DNA of 21,540 nt from JAADHY01 sp964428935 (lineage in GTDB: Bacteria; Planctomycetota; Planctomycetia; Planctomycetales; Planctomycetaceae). This document shows positions 7,594 to 13,863 of this stretch, one piece after another (positions within the stretch are counted from its first letter, which is position 1; the number at the start of each line of letters is the position of its first letter). The DNA is taken from NCBI GenBank assembly GCA_964428935.1, contig CAYSAG010000056.1, positions 1 through 21,540 on the forward strand. The letters are read 5' to 3'. The notes below the pieces were generated by a model, which saw only the letters and a list, made by a program, of their open reading frames with translations, was not told the DNA's origin and did no database searches. The position numbers and the translations under genes were made by a program.

Positions 7594-7662
7594 ATGAAAG
7601 TGACGTGTCCGGCGTGCGGCCACGTGGTCCCGGCAGTCGACGTGGATTTGGCCAGCGGGTGG
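7594..7662 (+). pseudogene. N-terminal fragment of a zinc-ribbon protein
   Basis: ATG 7594, preceded by a GAGGCGG stretch, opens a short frame reading MKVTCPACGHVVPAVDVDLA, the first half of a zinc-ribbon (CPxC knuckle) of the kind that begins many planctomycete proteins. The second CxxC knuckle does not follow in any of the three frames. After about residue 23 the translation becomes Arg/Pro-rich and then runs antisense into the membrane-protein gene ending at 7720. The simplest reading is a gene truncated by rearrangement, with only the 5' end left. Chance similarity cannot be excluded for so short a piece. Confidence 0.35.
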
Positions 7663-7719
7663 GAACGGAAGGCCTCTCGGACGCCCAGGCCAAGGTACGT
7701 CCGACCGGTCTTGCCGTCT

Positions 7720-8568
7720 TCAAATCAGTCCCAGCCAGTCGTGGAAAAGAAACTCCAGCCGAATGGCCAGCAAGGCGATTCGTCCCATGACCGTGTAACC
7801 AAAGGCGGCTCCGAACGTCACCATGAGCACCCAAATGCCGACCTTCGAAATCTTGCCCACCACGCCTTTGTGCTCGACCGAAAAGAAAAAGTACACCAAG
7901 CTGGCCAGCACGCTGCCGACAATCAGCAGGTGCCGCAGTGAGGTCCAAAAGTCGAACCGGCCGTCGTGGAAGACCAGCAGCGGCAGAATCGAGTTGCGAA
8001 TCTGGCTGAGGAAGTCGGCTTGAATGAAACTGACCATTCTCAGGCCGGCAAAGGCTCCAATCGTGAAGGCCAAAGGCCACCGAGCAATCCAGGCTCCTTT
8101 GGGCGCCAACCGCCACAGCAGCATGACGCCCAGCACTAGCGGCACCAGGTACAAGTACCAATGCGGCTCACGGACGGTCGAGAGCCCCGGCATGGCCCAC
8201 GACTGAATCCAGGCGGGCCAAAGCTTGCCGAACAGGTTCGGGACCAATGTGGTCCAAAAGGCCACGACCATCCAGTAGGCGGCCGACACGCCAACGACGA
8301 CCGCTTCGGCGAACTTGTAGAACGGGTTGTCGCGGTAGAGGAACGAAAGAATGCACAACGTGAAGAACGCGGCGACCCAGGTGCCCACGGTGCGCGAGAG
8401 GCTGAAGCGAGCGGTGCCGGCAGCCAGGTCCTCGGTCGACGCCGTTCGCCAGCCGGCCGGCGTTTGGCTCACGTACACCTCGCCGACTCCCACCGTCACG
8501 GCTCGGTGGACGACCCACGCTCCCGCCAGAAGAAGCACCAGCGTCCAAATTGCCGTCTCGCGTTTCAT
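7720..8568 (-). CDS. Polytopic membrane protein of the MutL-DUF6754 module
   Basis: A 282-residue integral membrane protein with about six to eight hydrophobic helices: one at residues 6-26, a strong pair around 65-112, and further helices through the middle and C-terminus. A periplasmic-type loop (about 28-58) follows the first helix. I do not recognise a named family. It is the last gene of the seven-gene minus-strand operon, and its ATG (8566-8568) overlaps the stop of the preceding gene in an ATGA arrangement, which points to translational coupling and a shared complex. No catalytic motif is visible. Two polar segments (VHRAVTVGVGEVYVSQ near 20-35; FHDGRFDFWTSLRHLL near 195-210) may be conserved contact sites. 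Function is unknown. Confidence 0.8.
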   Translation of the reverse strand: MKRETAIWTLVLLLAGAWVVHRAVTVGVGEVYVSQTPAGWRTASTEDLAAGTARFSLSRTVGTWVAAFFTLCILSFLYRDNPFYKFAEAVVVGVSAAYWMVVAFWTTLVPNLFGKLWPAWIQSWAMPGLSTVREPHWYLYLVPLVLGVMLLWRLAPKGAWIARWPLAFTIGAFAGLRMVSFIQADFLSQIRNSILPLLVFHDGRFDFWTSLRHLLIVGSVLASLVYFFFSVEHKGVVGKISKVGIWVLMVTFGAAFGYTVMGRIALLAIRLEFLFHDWLGLI

Positions 8569-9440
8569 GCCGACCGTCCCTTTCGCGAGCGTTCCACGAA
8601 GTAGACGACGTTGCCCAAGATGATGAGTCCAATCATGAGCAGATGCGCGACCAGCTGCGGACCCATGCGGCGTCGCGCCTCTTGGTATTTCGGCGCGGGC
8701 TCGCGGCCACGCTGCCGGTCGTACTTCTGCACGACCAGCTCCTCGTACTCAGCCGCTCCTTTGATTGCCCCCAGCAGCCCGGGCAGCTGCTGCGGAATGT
8801 AGGGGTAGAGCAAAGGAGCCTGCACTCCGGTGCAACCGGCCACGATTCGAATCTTGTCCGGGTAGGGCGTCGCCGCGTACTGGACCCACTCCTTCGTCCC
8901 CGGGTAACCCGCGCTGACGTTAATGACCAGGTCCATGGCTTGAATGTTGTCGATTCCCCGGCACATGGGAATCTGGTCAATGTTGGTTCCTCGGTCGTCG
9001 GTCGTGTAGAGCTGTTTCCAGTCCGTGACAATGACTTTGATGACGCCTTCGTTTCCGGGTTTGAAACCCAAGTTGACGTAGTCCCGGCCGTAAACCAGCT
9101 CGGGAAAGTCGGACAGAATGACCTTGTGAATGACGTCGTCGATCATTTGCGGTCCGACAGGCCACAAGGACAGGAAGTACATTTTCAACTTCTTCTCGCA
9201 GCAATGTCGGACGAACATGGTGGCCATTGGGCTGAGCTCGCCTTCGCTGGCCGGGTCGTAGTCGAAGGCCAGCAGCACGCGGTCGCCCTCGTGCAGTTTT
9301 TCGATTTCGTCGAAGACTGCCTTGGCCAGCCCGGTCGGCCGCTCCGGGAACTGAGCTTTCAACAGAATGGGCACGGCGACGGCCAGCAGCATCATCAGGA
9401 AAATCCACCGCCGGTCCAGGTTCTTCAGAAACTCGTACAT
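8565..9440 (-). CDS. Doubly membrane-anchored alpha/beta protein of the MutL-DUF6754 module
   Basis: A 291-residue protein with an N-terminal helix (about 12-29), a soluble domain of about 220 residues, and a C-terminal helix (about 262-282, AHLLMIGLIILGNVVYFVE) followed by a basic tail. With one helix at each end, the soluble part probably lies on a single side of the membrane. It alternates hydrophobic strands and helices (RVLLAFDYDPASEGEL, KMYFLSLWP, VIKVIVTDWKQL, AMDLVINVSAGYPGTKEW, IRIVAGCTGVQAPLLYPYIP), suggesting a Rossmann-like alpha/beta fold. I recognise no catalytic motif; DYDPASEGE and AGCTGVQAP are the best candidate functional patches. ATG 9440 is preferred, with GGAGGAG ten bases upstream, over GTG 9449, which overlaps the previous stop. 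Its end overlaps the next ATG. Confidence 0.8.
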   Translation of the reverse strand: MYEFLKNLDRRWIFLMMLLAVAVPILLKAQFPERPTGLAKAVFDEIEKLHEGDRVLLAFDYDPASEGELSPMATMFVRHCCEKKLKMYFLSLWPVGPQMIDDVIHKVILSDFPELVYGRDYVNLGFKPGNEGVIKVIVTDWKQLYTTDDRGTNIDQIPMCRGIDNIQAMDLVINVSAGYPGTKEWVQYAATPYPDKIRIVAGCTGVQAPLLYPYIPQQLPGLLGAIKGAAEYEELVVQKYDRQRGREPAPKYQEARRRMGPQLVAHLLMIGLIILGNVVYFVERSRKGRSA

Positions 9441-9445
9441 GCGGA

Positions 9446-10993
9446 TCACTCTCCTCCCGAGCCCAAGTAGGACTTGTCGATTCCCAGCAGGACCTTCAGC
9501 GAAGTCGAGACGATGCCCAGAGCAATGCCAATCATGATTGCCCGGTTACCGGCCGTGTTGAACACTTGCATGACGTAAATGGTCAGGTTCTCGATTCTCA
9601 GGCCCGACAGCGACTCGGGCAGCCAGTCGGTCAACAACACGCCGGCAAACGTTCGTCCAAGCAGAATGAGGAAGGCGGTGCCGAGCAGCAGAATGGCTTC
9701 GACGTTTTTCGCTCGGAACGCACGGAACGCCGCCGACGCGACGTAGAAAGCGAGCATGGCAAACATGGTGGCCGTGAGCGGCTTGAAAGCGTACTCGTAC
9801 AGCCACCAGAACGGACTGCCTTGCGCACGGTACTCGCCGGACCACGGGTACTTGACCTCGTGGGCGGCGTGGAAGAGCTGCAACACCGTCGCTCGCCAAG
9901 CCACTTCTTCTCGGTAGGGAGCGAACAGGAAGTCACGCTGCGCGCGGTTGAGCCGTCCGTGCTCCAAAAGGGCCAGCCCGAGCAGCTTGTTCCTTTCGCC
10001 AACCGACTCGCCCACCGGCTGAGTGAGGAAACGGTCGATCAGTTTCACTTGCTCGTCGCTCAAGATTGGTCCGAGCGAGTCCAACTTCCGCTTGAACGCC
10101 GCCAGCTCCTGTTCGGACGCAGGCCGAGGCTTCGGGAACTGAGCTTCCAAAGCCTCGCGTTCCGACACCGACAACGGACCCACCAGAACCAGCTCGCCCG
10201 TCGCTCGGTCGTACTTCAGCCGGCCGGTCAACTCGTCCGGCACGCGAAAATGCTCCGGCAGCTTCGTAACGCGAACGCGCGTCACACGCCGGCTGCGCTG
10301 CCACAAGCTTTCCACTGCCTTACGCCAACGCGGGTCGTCGCTCATCGACAGCAGCACGTCCCGTTGCTCGGCCGTCATGGCTCCCTTGAAGCTCAGCGCC
10401 TGGTGGTCGGCGTAGTAGGCGACTCGGCCGCGCAGCGGTTCGGGTGGCTGGGCGGCCTGGTAGAGCCGGTCGACGGTCTTCCTCCACGCACGCCGGTCCT
10501 TGTAGGCTTCCAGGTCGTGTTTCTGATTGGGCAGCATCCAGCCGCGGAACTCGATTTGTCCGTCCCGTTCGGCAATCTGGCGGCGGACGGACGGGGGCAG
10601 CGGCTGGCCGTTGGCCTTCTCGGGAATTCGTCCCGGAACGCGAGCGACTTGCGAGTCGGGAAAGGCGTCGAGCGGGAGAGAAGCGAACGTCTCGCCGTAG
10701 AACTCCTGCTGAGCGGCTGGCGGACAGCCGACCTTGGCCAGCCCCACACCCAGCGTTGCAAGAAAGGCGACCAATGTGACGACCGAGTAGCCCCAGCCGC
10801 GCTGGCGGTCGCTGATTTTCTTCAGGTGAATCTTCAGCAGGTTCCCGCCGCCCAGGATGAAAGCAATCCCGGCCAGAATGTCGAACCACACCGCCGCCAG
10901 CTCACCCAGGAATTCGGCCGCCGGCGTGAAGAACGACACAATGAAAATGATGCCCACGACGGCTGTAATCAGCAGTGGGACCGTTCGCTTCAT
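9446..10993 (-). CDS. Large membrane protein with hydrophilic middle domain, MutL-DUF6754 module
   Basis: A 515-residue protein with three hydrophobic helices near the N-terminus (about 5-25, 35-50, 68-88), a charged middle of about 300 residues (95-395), and three more helices at the C-terminus (about 398-420, 428-450, 480-500). The middle is rich in Arg, Glu and Leu and contains segments such as MTAEQRDVLLS, LSVSEREALEAQF, LSDEQVKLIDRFL and LNRAQRDFLFAPY that resemble each other, suggesting internally repeated helical units. I recognise no enzyme motif or named family. ATG 10993 has AAGGAG eight bases upstream. Its TGA overlaps the GTG of the next frame. The architecture fits a structural or scaffolding subunit of a membrane complex, but that is inference from topology and operon position only. 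Confidence 0.8.
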   Translation of the reverse strand: MKRTVPLLITAVVGIIFIVSFFTPAAEFLGELAAVWFDILAGIAFILGGGNLLKIHLKKISDRQRGWGYSVVTLVAFLATLGVGLAKVGCPPAAQQEFYGETFASLPLDAFPDSQVARVPGRIPEKANGQPLPPSVRRQIAERDGQIEFRGWMLPNQKHDLEAYKDRRAWRKTVDRLYQAAQPPEPLRGRVAYYADHQALSFKGAMTAEQRDVLLSMSDDPRWRKAVESLWQRSRRVTRVRVTKLPEHFRVPDELTGRLKYDRATGELVLVGPLSVSEREALEAQFPKPRPASEQELAAFKRKLDSLGPILSDEQVKLIDRFLTQPVGESVGERNKLLGLALLEHGRLNRAQRDFLFAPYREEVAWRATVLQLFHAAHEVKYPWSGEYRAQGSPFWWLYEYAFKPLTATMFAMLAFYVASAAFRAFRAKNVEAILLLGTAFLILLGRTFAGVLLTDWLPESLSGLRIENLTIYVMQVFNTAGNRAIMIGIALGIVSTSLKVLLGIDKSYLGSGGE

Positions 10994-11104
10994 GAACGCT
11001 GCTCCTTCCCGAGGTCAGCGGACTGCCGCGGACGCGGTCGAAGTGGCCGCGGCGCTGTGGAATCGGGACCTCGCTTCCACTTTCGTTGTGCGACACGAGC
11101 TCGG

Positions 11105-11138
11105 CCGTCCCCGGTGCAGACGCCTCGCGCCGGGACGG
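11105..11138 (-). promoter_or_regulatory. Imperfect hairpin between DUF6754 and 515-residue genes
   Basis: CCGTCCCCGG (11105-11114) pairs with CCGGGACGG (11130-11138) with one bulged base, in the 156-base gap between two genes of the operon. It may be an attenuator, a processing site or composition noise in GC-rich DNA. Confidence 0.25.
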
Positions 11139-11149
11139 TCGGCGTCGCG

Positions 11150-12421
11150 TCACATCAACACGGTGTTCTGCAAGTAGTCGGCAATGTGTTGAAAGACCGC
11201 GGCCCAGTGGTGGCCGGTCAGTTCGGGCGCGGCCAAAGTCGCGGCCGCACAGCCGACCAAAATCAACAAGCCGACGATGACCTTGCCGACGTCCTGGCCT
11301 TTCAGGCTGCCCAGCTGGTCGGCGTCGCCGGACAGGTAGGCCGACGCCGCGAAAAACTCCTCGCCAATCAACGTGTAGTCGCAAGCCGCAACGAAGAACG
11401 GCAGCTGAGCCGGCATGGCCGTGCCGGCCACCTGGATCGCTCCGATCGAGTTGCCCGTCTCGGCCAGAATCAGCGACTCGGCAAAAAACGCTCCCAGGTA
11501 AAAGCACGCGGCCGGTTTTTCTCGGACCATCATGCCCGTCAGGTAGGCCACGTAACCGAATTGCTCATCGGTGACGTAGTAAATGTGGTCCTCGTTGTAG
11601 GCGTCAGGCCGTCCGGCCGCCAAGTACGCGGCTTGCACGGTTTCGCGAGCGGCCGTCATGACCAGCGAACGGCTGGTCGGGACCTCGATTTTCGCGTCGT
11701 ATTCGGCGGCCGTCTGAGCCACCCGGGCCAGAATCGTAATGGCCGCAATGGTCTGGATGTCGTTCATGTCTTGGATGCCAGGCACAAACAGAATCGGCCG
11801 TCCCATTTCGGTGGCCCGGCCGACGGCCTCGTCCACCGCCTCCAGACCGGCAATCTTTCGGATTTTCAGCGGACGGCCGCTCCGGGCCAGTCCAATGAAG
11901 ACCAGGACCGAGACACACACGACCAACGTAATGACGGCCATCCAGACGCGGCTGCCCGTGACCAGTTGCGCGGCCGCGCGGGCCGGCTGCTTGGTCACCA
12001 CGTAGTCGGACCGTCGACCGTCGCGGGTCACGGCTGCCACCCGAAAGTAAAAAGGCTCCAGACGGTCCGACTCGTTGACCGACACCGGGACGGTCAAACG
12101 ACCGTTGCGTCGAGCCGTCTGGTCGGCGGCGACCACGGCCACTTCGCGAAAATCCCCGTCCGGCTCGCCGCACATTTCGACCACGTACGAAATGCCGGCC
12201 GCGGGGCCGGTGTCGTCGGGCGAGAGGCCGAACGTCACGTCGATTTGCTCGCCGCCGTCCCACGGGTGGTCCTGGGCCTGCACGAACGTCGGCGGGCGAG
12301 GGCTGTGGTCAAGTTGGCCTGCCGCGGCCCGAACTTCTTGCGTGGCCGCGGCCCAGCCAAAACCTAGCGCGGCCACGCAGTGAACCGCAGCGACCAGCGG
12401 ATTCCAAACGGCAGCTCGCAT
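11150..12421 (-). CDS. DUF6754-type membrane protein with FN3-like ectodomain
   Basis: A 423-residue protein. An N-terminal hydrophobic segment (about 8-26) is a signal or anchor. A fibronectin-III-like beta domain follows (about 43-145: YVVEMCGEPDGDFREVAVV...FYFRVAAVTRDGRRSDY), then a transmembrane helix (159-178, VWMAVITLVVCVSVLVFIGLA), a conserved soluble core (183-375) and a last helix (380-398). The core motifs GRPILFVPGIQDMNDIQTIA, IEVPTSRSLVMTAARETVQAA in parts, FYLGAFFAESLILAETGN, AACDYTLIGEEFFAASAYLS and KGQDVGK fit what I remember of DUF6754, a family without assigned function; this is recall, not a search. The core should be cytoplasmic if the FN3-like part is outside. ATG 12421 is chosen because GGAGGT lies eight bases upstream; the in-frame upstream extension starts with TTG and is low complexity. 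Confidence 0.82.
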   Translation of the reverse strand: MRAAVWNPLVAAVHCVAALGFGWAAATQEVRAAAGQLDHSPRPPTFVQAQDHPWDGGEQIDVTFGLSPDDTGPAAGISYVVEMCGEPDGDFREVAVVAADQTARRNGRLTVPVSVNESDRLEPFYFRVAAVTRDGRRSDYVVTKQPARAAAQLVTGSRVWMAVITLVVCVSVLVFIGLARSGRPLKIRKIAGLEAVDEAVGRATEMGRPILFVPGIQDMNDIQTIAAITILARVAQTAAEYDAKIEVPTSRSLVMTAARETVQAAYLAAGRPDAYNEDHIYYVTDEQFGYVAYLTGMMVREKPAACFYLGAFFAESLILAETGNSIGAIQVAGTAMPAQLPFFVAACDYTLIGEEFFAASAYLSGDADQLGSLKGQDVGKVIVGLLILVGCAAATLAAPELTGHHWAAVFQHIADYLQNTVLM

Positions 12422-12426
12422 TGAAC

Positions 12427-12620
12427 AGACCTCCAACGGCTTGCCCTTCGGCTCGGGTCGGAACCTTCGGTGTGGAGCACCTAGTGGTCGGCGAGGGGCA
12501 CCGAGCCGCCCGCGCGGCGAACCAAGCGGGCTGGGGCCGAACCGACTCGTGCCGAGCGGCGTCGGACCGAATGGCGTCGGACCGTGCGGCCACGGCACGA
12601 AGCCAGCTTTGGCGGCCAAG
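12427..12620 (-). repeat. Degenerate short repeats upstream of the DUF6754 gene
   Basis: On the minus strand this spacer is built from loosely repeated words such as GGTCCGACGCC[AG][TC]TCGG and GGTTCGGCCC...CCGCTTGG. If read in frame with the DUF6754 gene it would encode a Gly-Pro-Leu-Phe-rich tract (patterns FGPTPLG, FGPSPLG, LGAPRRPLGAPHRRF) starting at TTG 12619. The strong GGAGGT-ATG at 12421 argues that translation starts after it. It separates the KOW-protein gene from the DUF6754 gene by 202 bases inside the operon. Confidence 0.45.
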
Positions 12621-12623
12621 CTT

Positions 12624-13757
12624 TCACTCCGTAATCAGCTCGACGTTCGCCCGCGGCACGACGACTGTTTCGTCCGACGACAATTGCACGTGCAACACAC
12701 GGGCCCGCGATTCCGACGGCAGCACTTGCGGCTCGGAGGGCAACGCGGCCACCTGACCAATCCGGCCGAAGTACGGCTCGCGAATGATTCGCACGGTGGC
12801 TCCGACCTCCAATCGGTCCGGCGCTGCAGCGGCGGGCTCGTCCGCCGGTTCGTCTGCCGCCGTCTCGTCCAGCTCGACGACCACCTCTGGACGCACGACC
12901 CCGGCGCGAATCTGAGTGGCTCCGTTCACCGACGCGGGCCGGCCTTCCAGCGACGTCAGCAGCTCGAACGTCCGCCGGGCCATGGCAATCTCGCCGAAGC
13001 CCTCGGTAATGACCAACGTCACGCCAATCCGCTCCGAGCCCGTCACGGCCACGCCCAGGTCGTAGCCCAGAATGTTCCGCAGGTCCTGGTCGTCCATGCC
13101 ACCCGAAACGACGGCCGAAGCGCCAACTTCAATGGCCTTTCGAACGGCCTCTCCGGTCATCCGTGAGCCGCCCACGACGACACACCCTTTCATGTCGGGC
13201 GTGACTTTGTCGGCCGTGAGCGGTTCGTCGGGACGGGAGCAGGCCGCTTTCAGCCGGCCGTAGGTCTCTCCACCGACACCAAAAATGCCCTGAACGAAGC
13301 AGACGTCCGCCTCAATGACGGCGCCCTCCTCCGGCACGACTTCGACGACTCGGCCCGAAACGAACGCCCGCACCTGCACTGGCGTCGGCTCGCCGCGAAT
13401 CAGCACCTGTCCGGTCACGTTCGAGACGGATTCAATGGTTCCGGCCACCTTCGACCGGTACTCGGTCTTGAAAAAGCCGAAAATGCCCTTCGTGCGCGCC
13501 AGCGGCTCGCCCACCTCGACCCGTTCACCGACCTTCTTCAACAGACAGTCCGGCAGGTCGGCCGGCGAAACCGACAGCAGGTTGGCCAGGTTGAGCGGCG
13601 TAATGTCGCCGGGCATGAAGGTCTGGGCGACCACCTGCTGAGCCTCGACGCGGTCTCCCGGCTGGACCAGCACCTCGCCGCGAATCGGCAGCAATCGCCG
13701 CCAGCGGCGACGGGTGCGACGAGCCACAATCAGTCCGGGTGTGTAAGCGTGTGCCAT
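12624..13757 (-). CDS. Barrel-type protein with C-terminal KOW-like domain, MutL-associated
   Basis: A 377-residue, apparently soluble protein. Residues 1-150 contain several short beta-rich segments like lipoyl/barrel-sandwich modules (RGEVLVQPGDRVEAQQVVAQ, KKVGERVEVGEPLARTKG, YRSKVAGTIESVSNVTGQVLIRG, AFVSGRVVEVVPEEGAVIEA), with no lipoyl-lysine site evident. The central domain (about 187-295) has conserved-looking turns: KGCVVVGGSRMTGEAVRKA, GASAVVSGGMDDQDL, VTEGFGEIAMARR-like, SVNGATQIRAGVVRPEVVV. An acidic Ala/Asp/Glu linker (297-313) leads to a KOW-like segment (315-377, VGATVRIIREPYFGRIGQVAAL). ATG 13757 is chosen over TTG 13802; the local SD is weak. It lies 106 bases after mutL. Association with a MutL protein suggests a partner role; the biochemical activity is unknown. 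Confidence 0.8.
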   Translation of the reverse strand: MAHAYTPGLIVARRTRRRWRRLLPIRGEVLVQPGDRVEAQQVVAQTFMPGDITPLNLANLLSVSPADLPDCLLKKVGERVEVGEPLARTKGIFGFFKTEYRSKVAGTIESVSNVTGQVLIRGEPTPVQVRAFVSGRVVEVVPEEGAVIEADVCFVQGIFGVGGETYGRLKAACSRPDEPLTADKVTPDMKGCVVVGGSRMTGEAVRKAIEVGASAVVSGGMDDQDLRNILGYDLGVAVTGSERIGVTLVITEGFGEIAMARRTFELLTSLEGRPASVNGATQIRAGVVRPEVVVELDETAADEPADEPAAAAPDRLEVGATVRIIREPYFGRIGQVAALPSEPQVLPSESRARVLHVQLSSDETVVVPRANVELITE

Positions 13758-13774
13758 TGGCGAGTGTCTCGTTC

Positions 13775-13790
13775 TTGGTGACCAATTGGT
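13775..13790. promoter_or_regulatory. Overlapping palindromes upstream of the KOW-protein gene
   Basis: TTGGTgACCAA (13775-13785) and ACCAATTGGT (13781-13790) overlap to form TTGGTGACCAATTGGT, an AT-richer dyad in GC-rich DNA, 18 bases before the chosen ATG. It could be an operator or an RNA hairpin masking the start; no regulator is known. Confidence 0.3.
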
Positions 13791-13811
13791 TTGCGCCGAC
13801 AAGCCGGTTGC

Positions 13812-13849
13812 GCCCGGCAGCGAGCTTCGGCGAGGCCAAGCTGCCGGGC
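13812..13849 (-). terminator. Strong 10-bp hairpin in the mutL-KOW gene gap
   Basis: GCCCGGCAGC (13812-13821) and GCTGCCGGGC (13840-13849) are perfect reverse complements separated by 18 bases. On the minus strand the stem begins 14 bases after the mutL stop. No T-tract follows. It could be a partial terminator, an RNase-protection or processing element that sets different levels for the two halves of the operon. Confidence 0.5.
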
Positions 13850-13863
13850 CGACGCGTGTTCGC

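Noticed and set aside
5083..7623. An 846-codon open frame on the minus strand
   Set aside because: It runs antisense to dapF and the GAF gene, both of which have clear family motifs. Its translation is Arg/Pro/Gln-rich with no domain, as expected from a GC-rich antisense frame.
9566..12367. A 933-codon open frame on the plus strand
   Set aside because: It is antisense to the DUF6754 and 515-residue membrane-protein genes, which have good ribosome sites and coherent transmembrane patterns. The long frame is a codon-bias shadow.
12427..12620. A CRISPR-like or tandem array
   Set aside because: Units are short, unequal and decayed, with no constant spacers; simple degenerate repeats fit better.
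13812..13849. A classical intrinsic terminator ending the operon after mutL
   Set aside because: The stem is strong but no T-tract follows and same-strand genes continue closely, so it is listed as a hairpin of uncertain function, not as an operon end.
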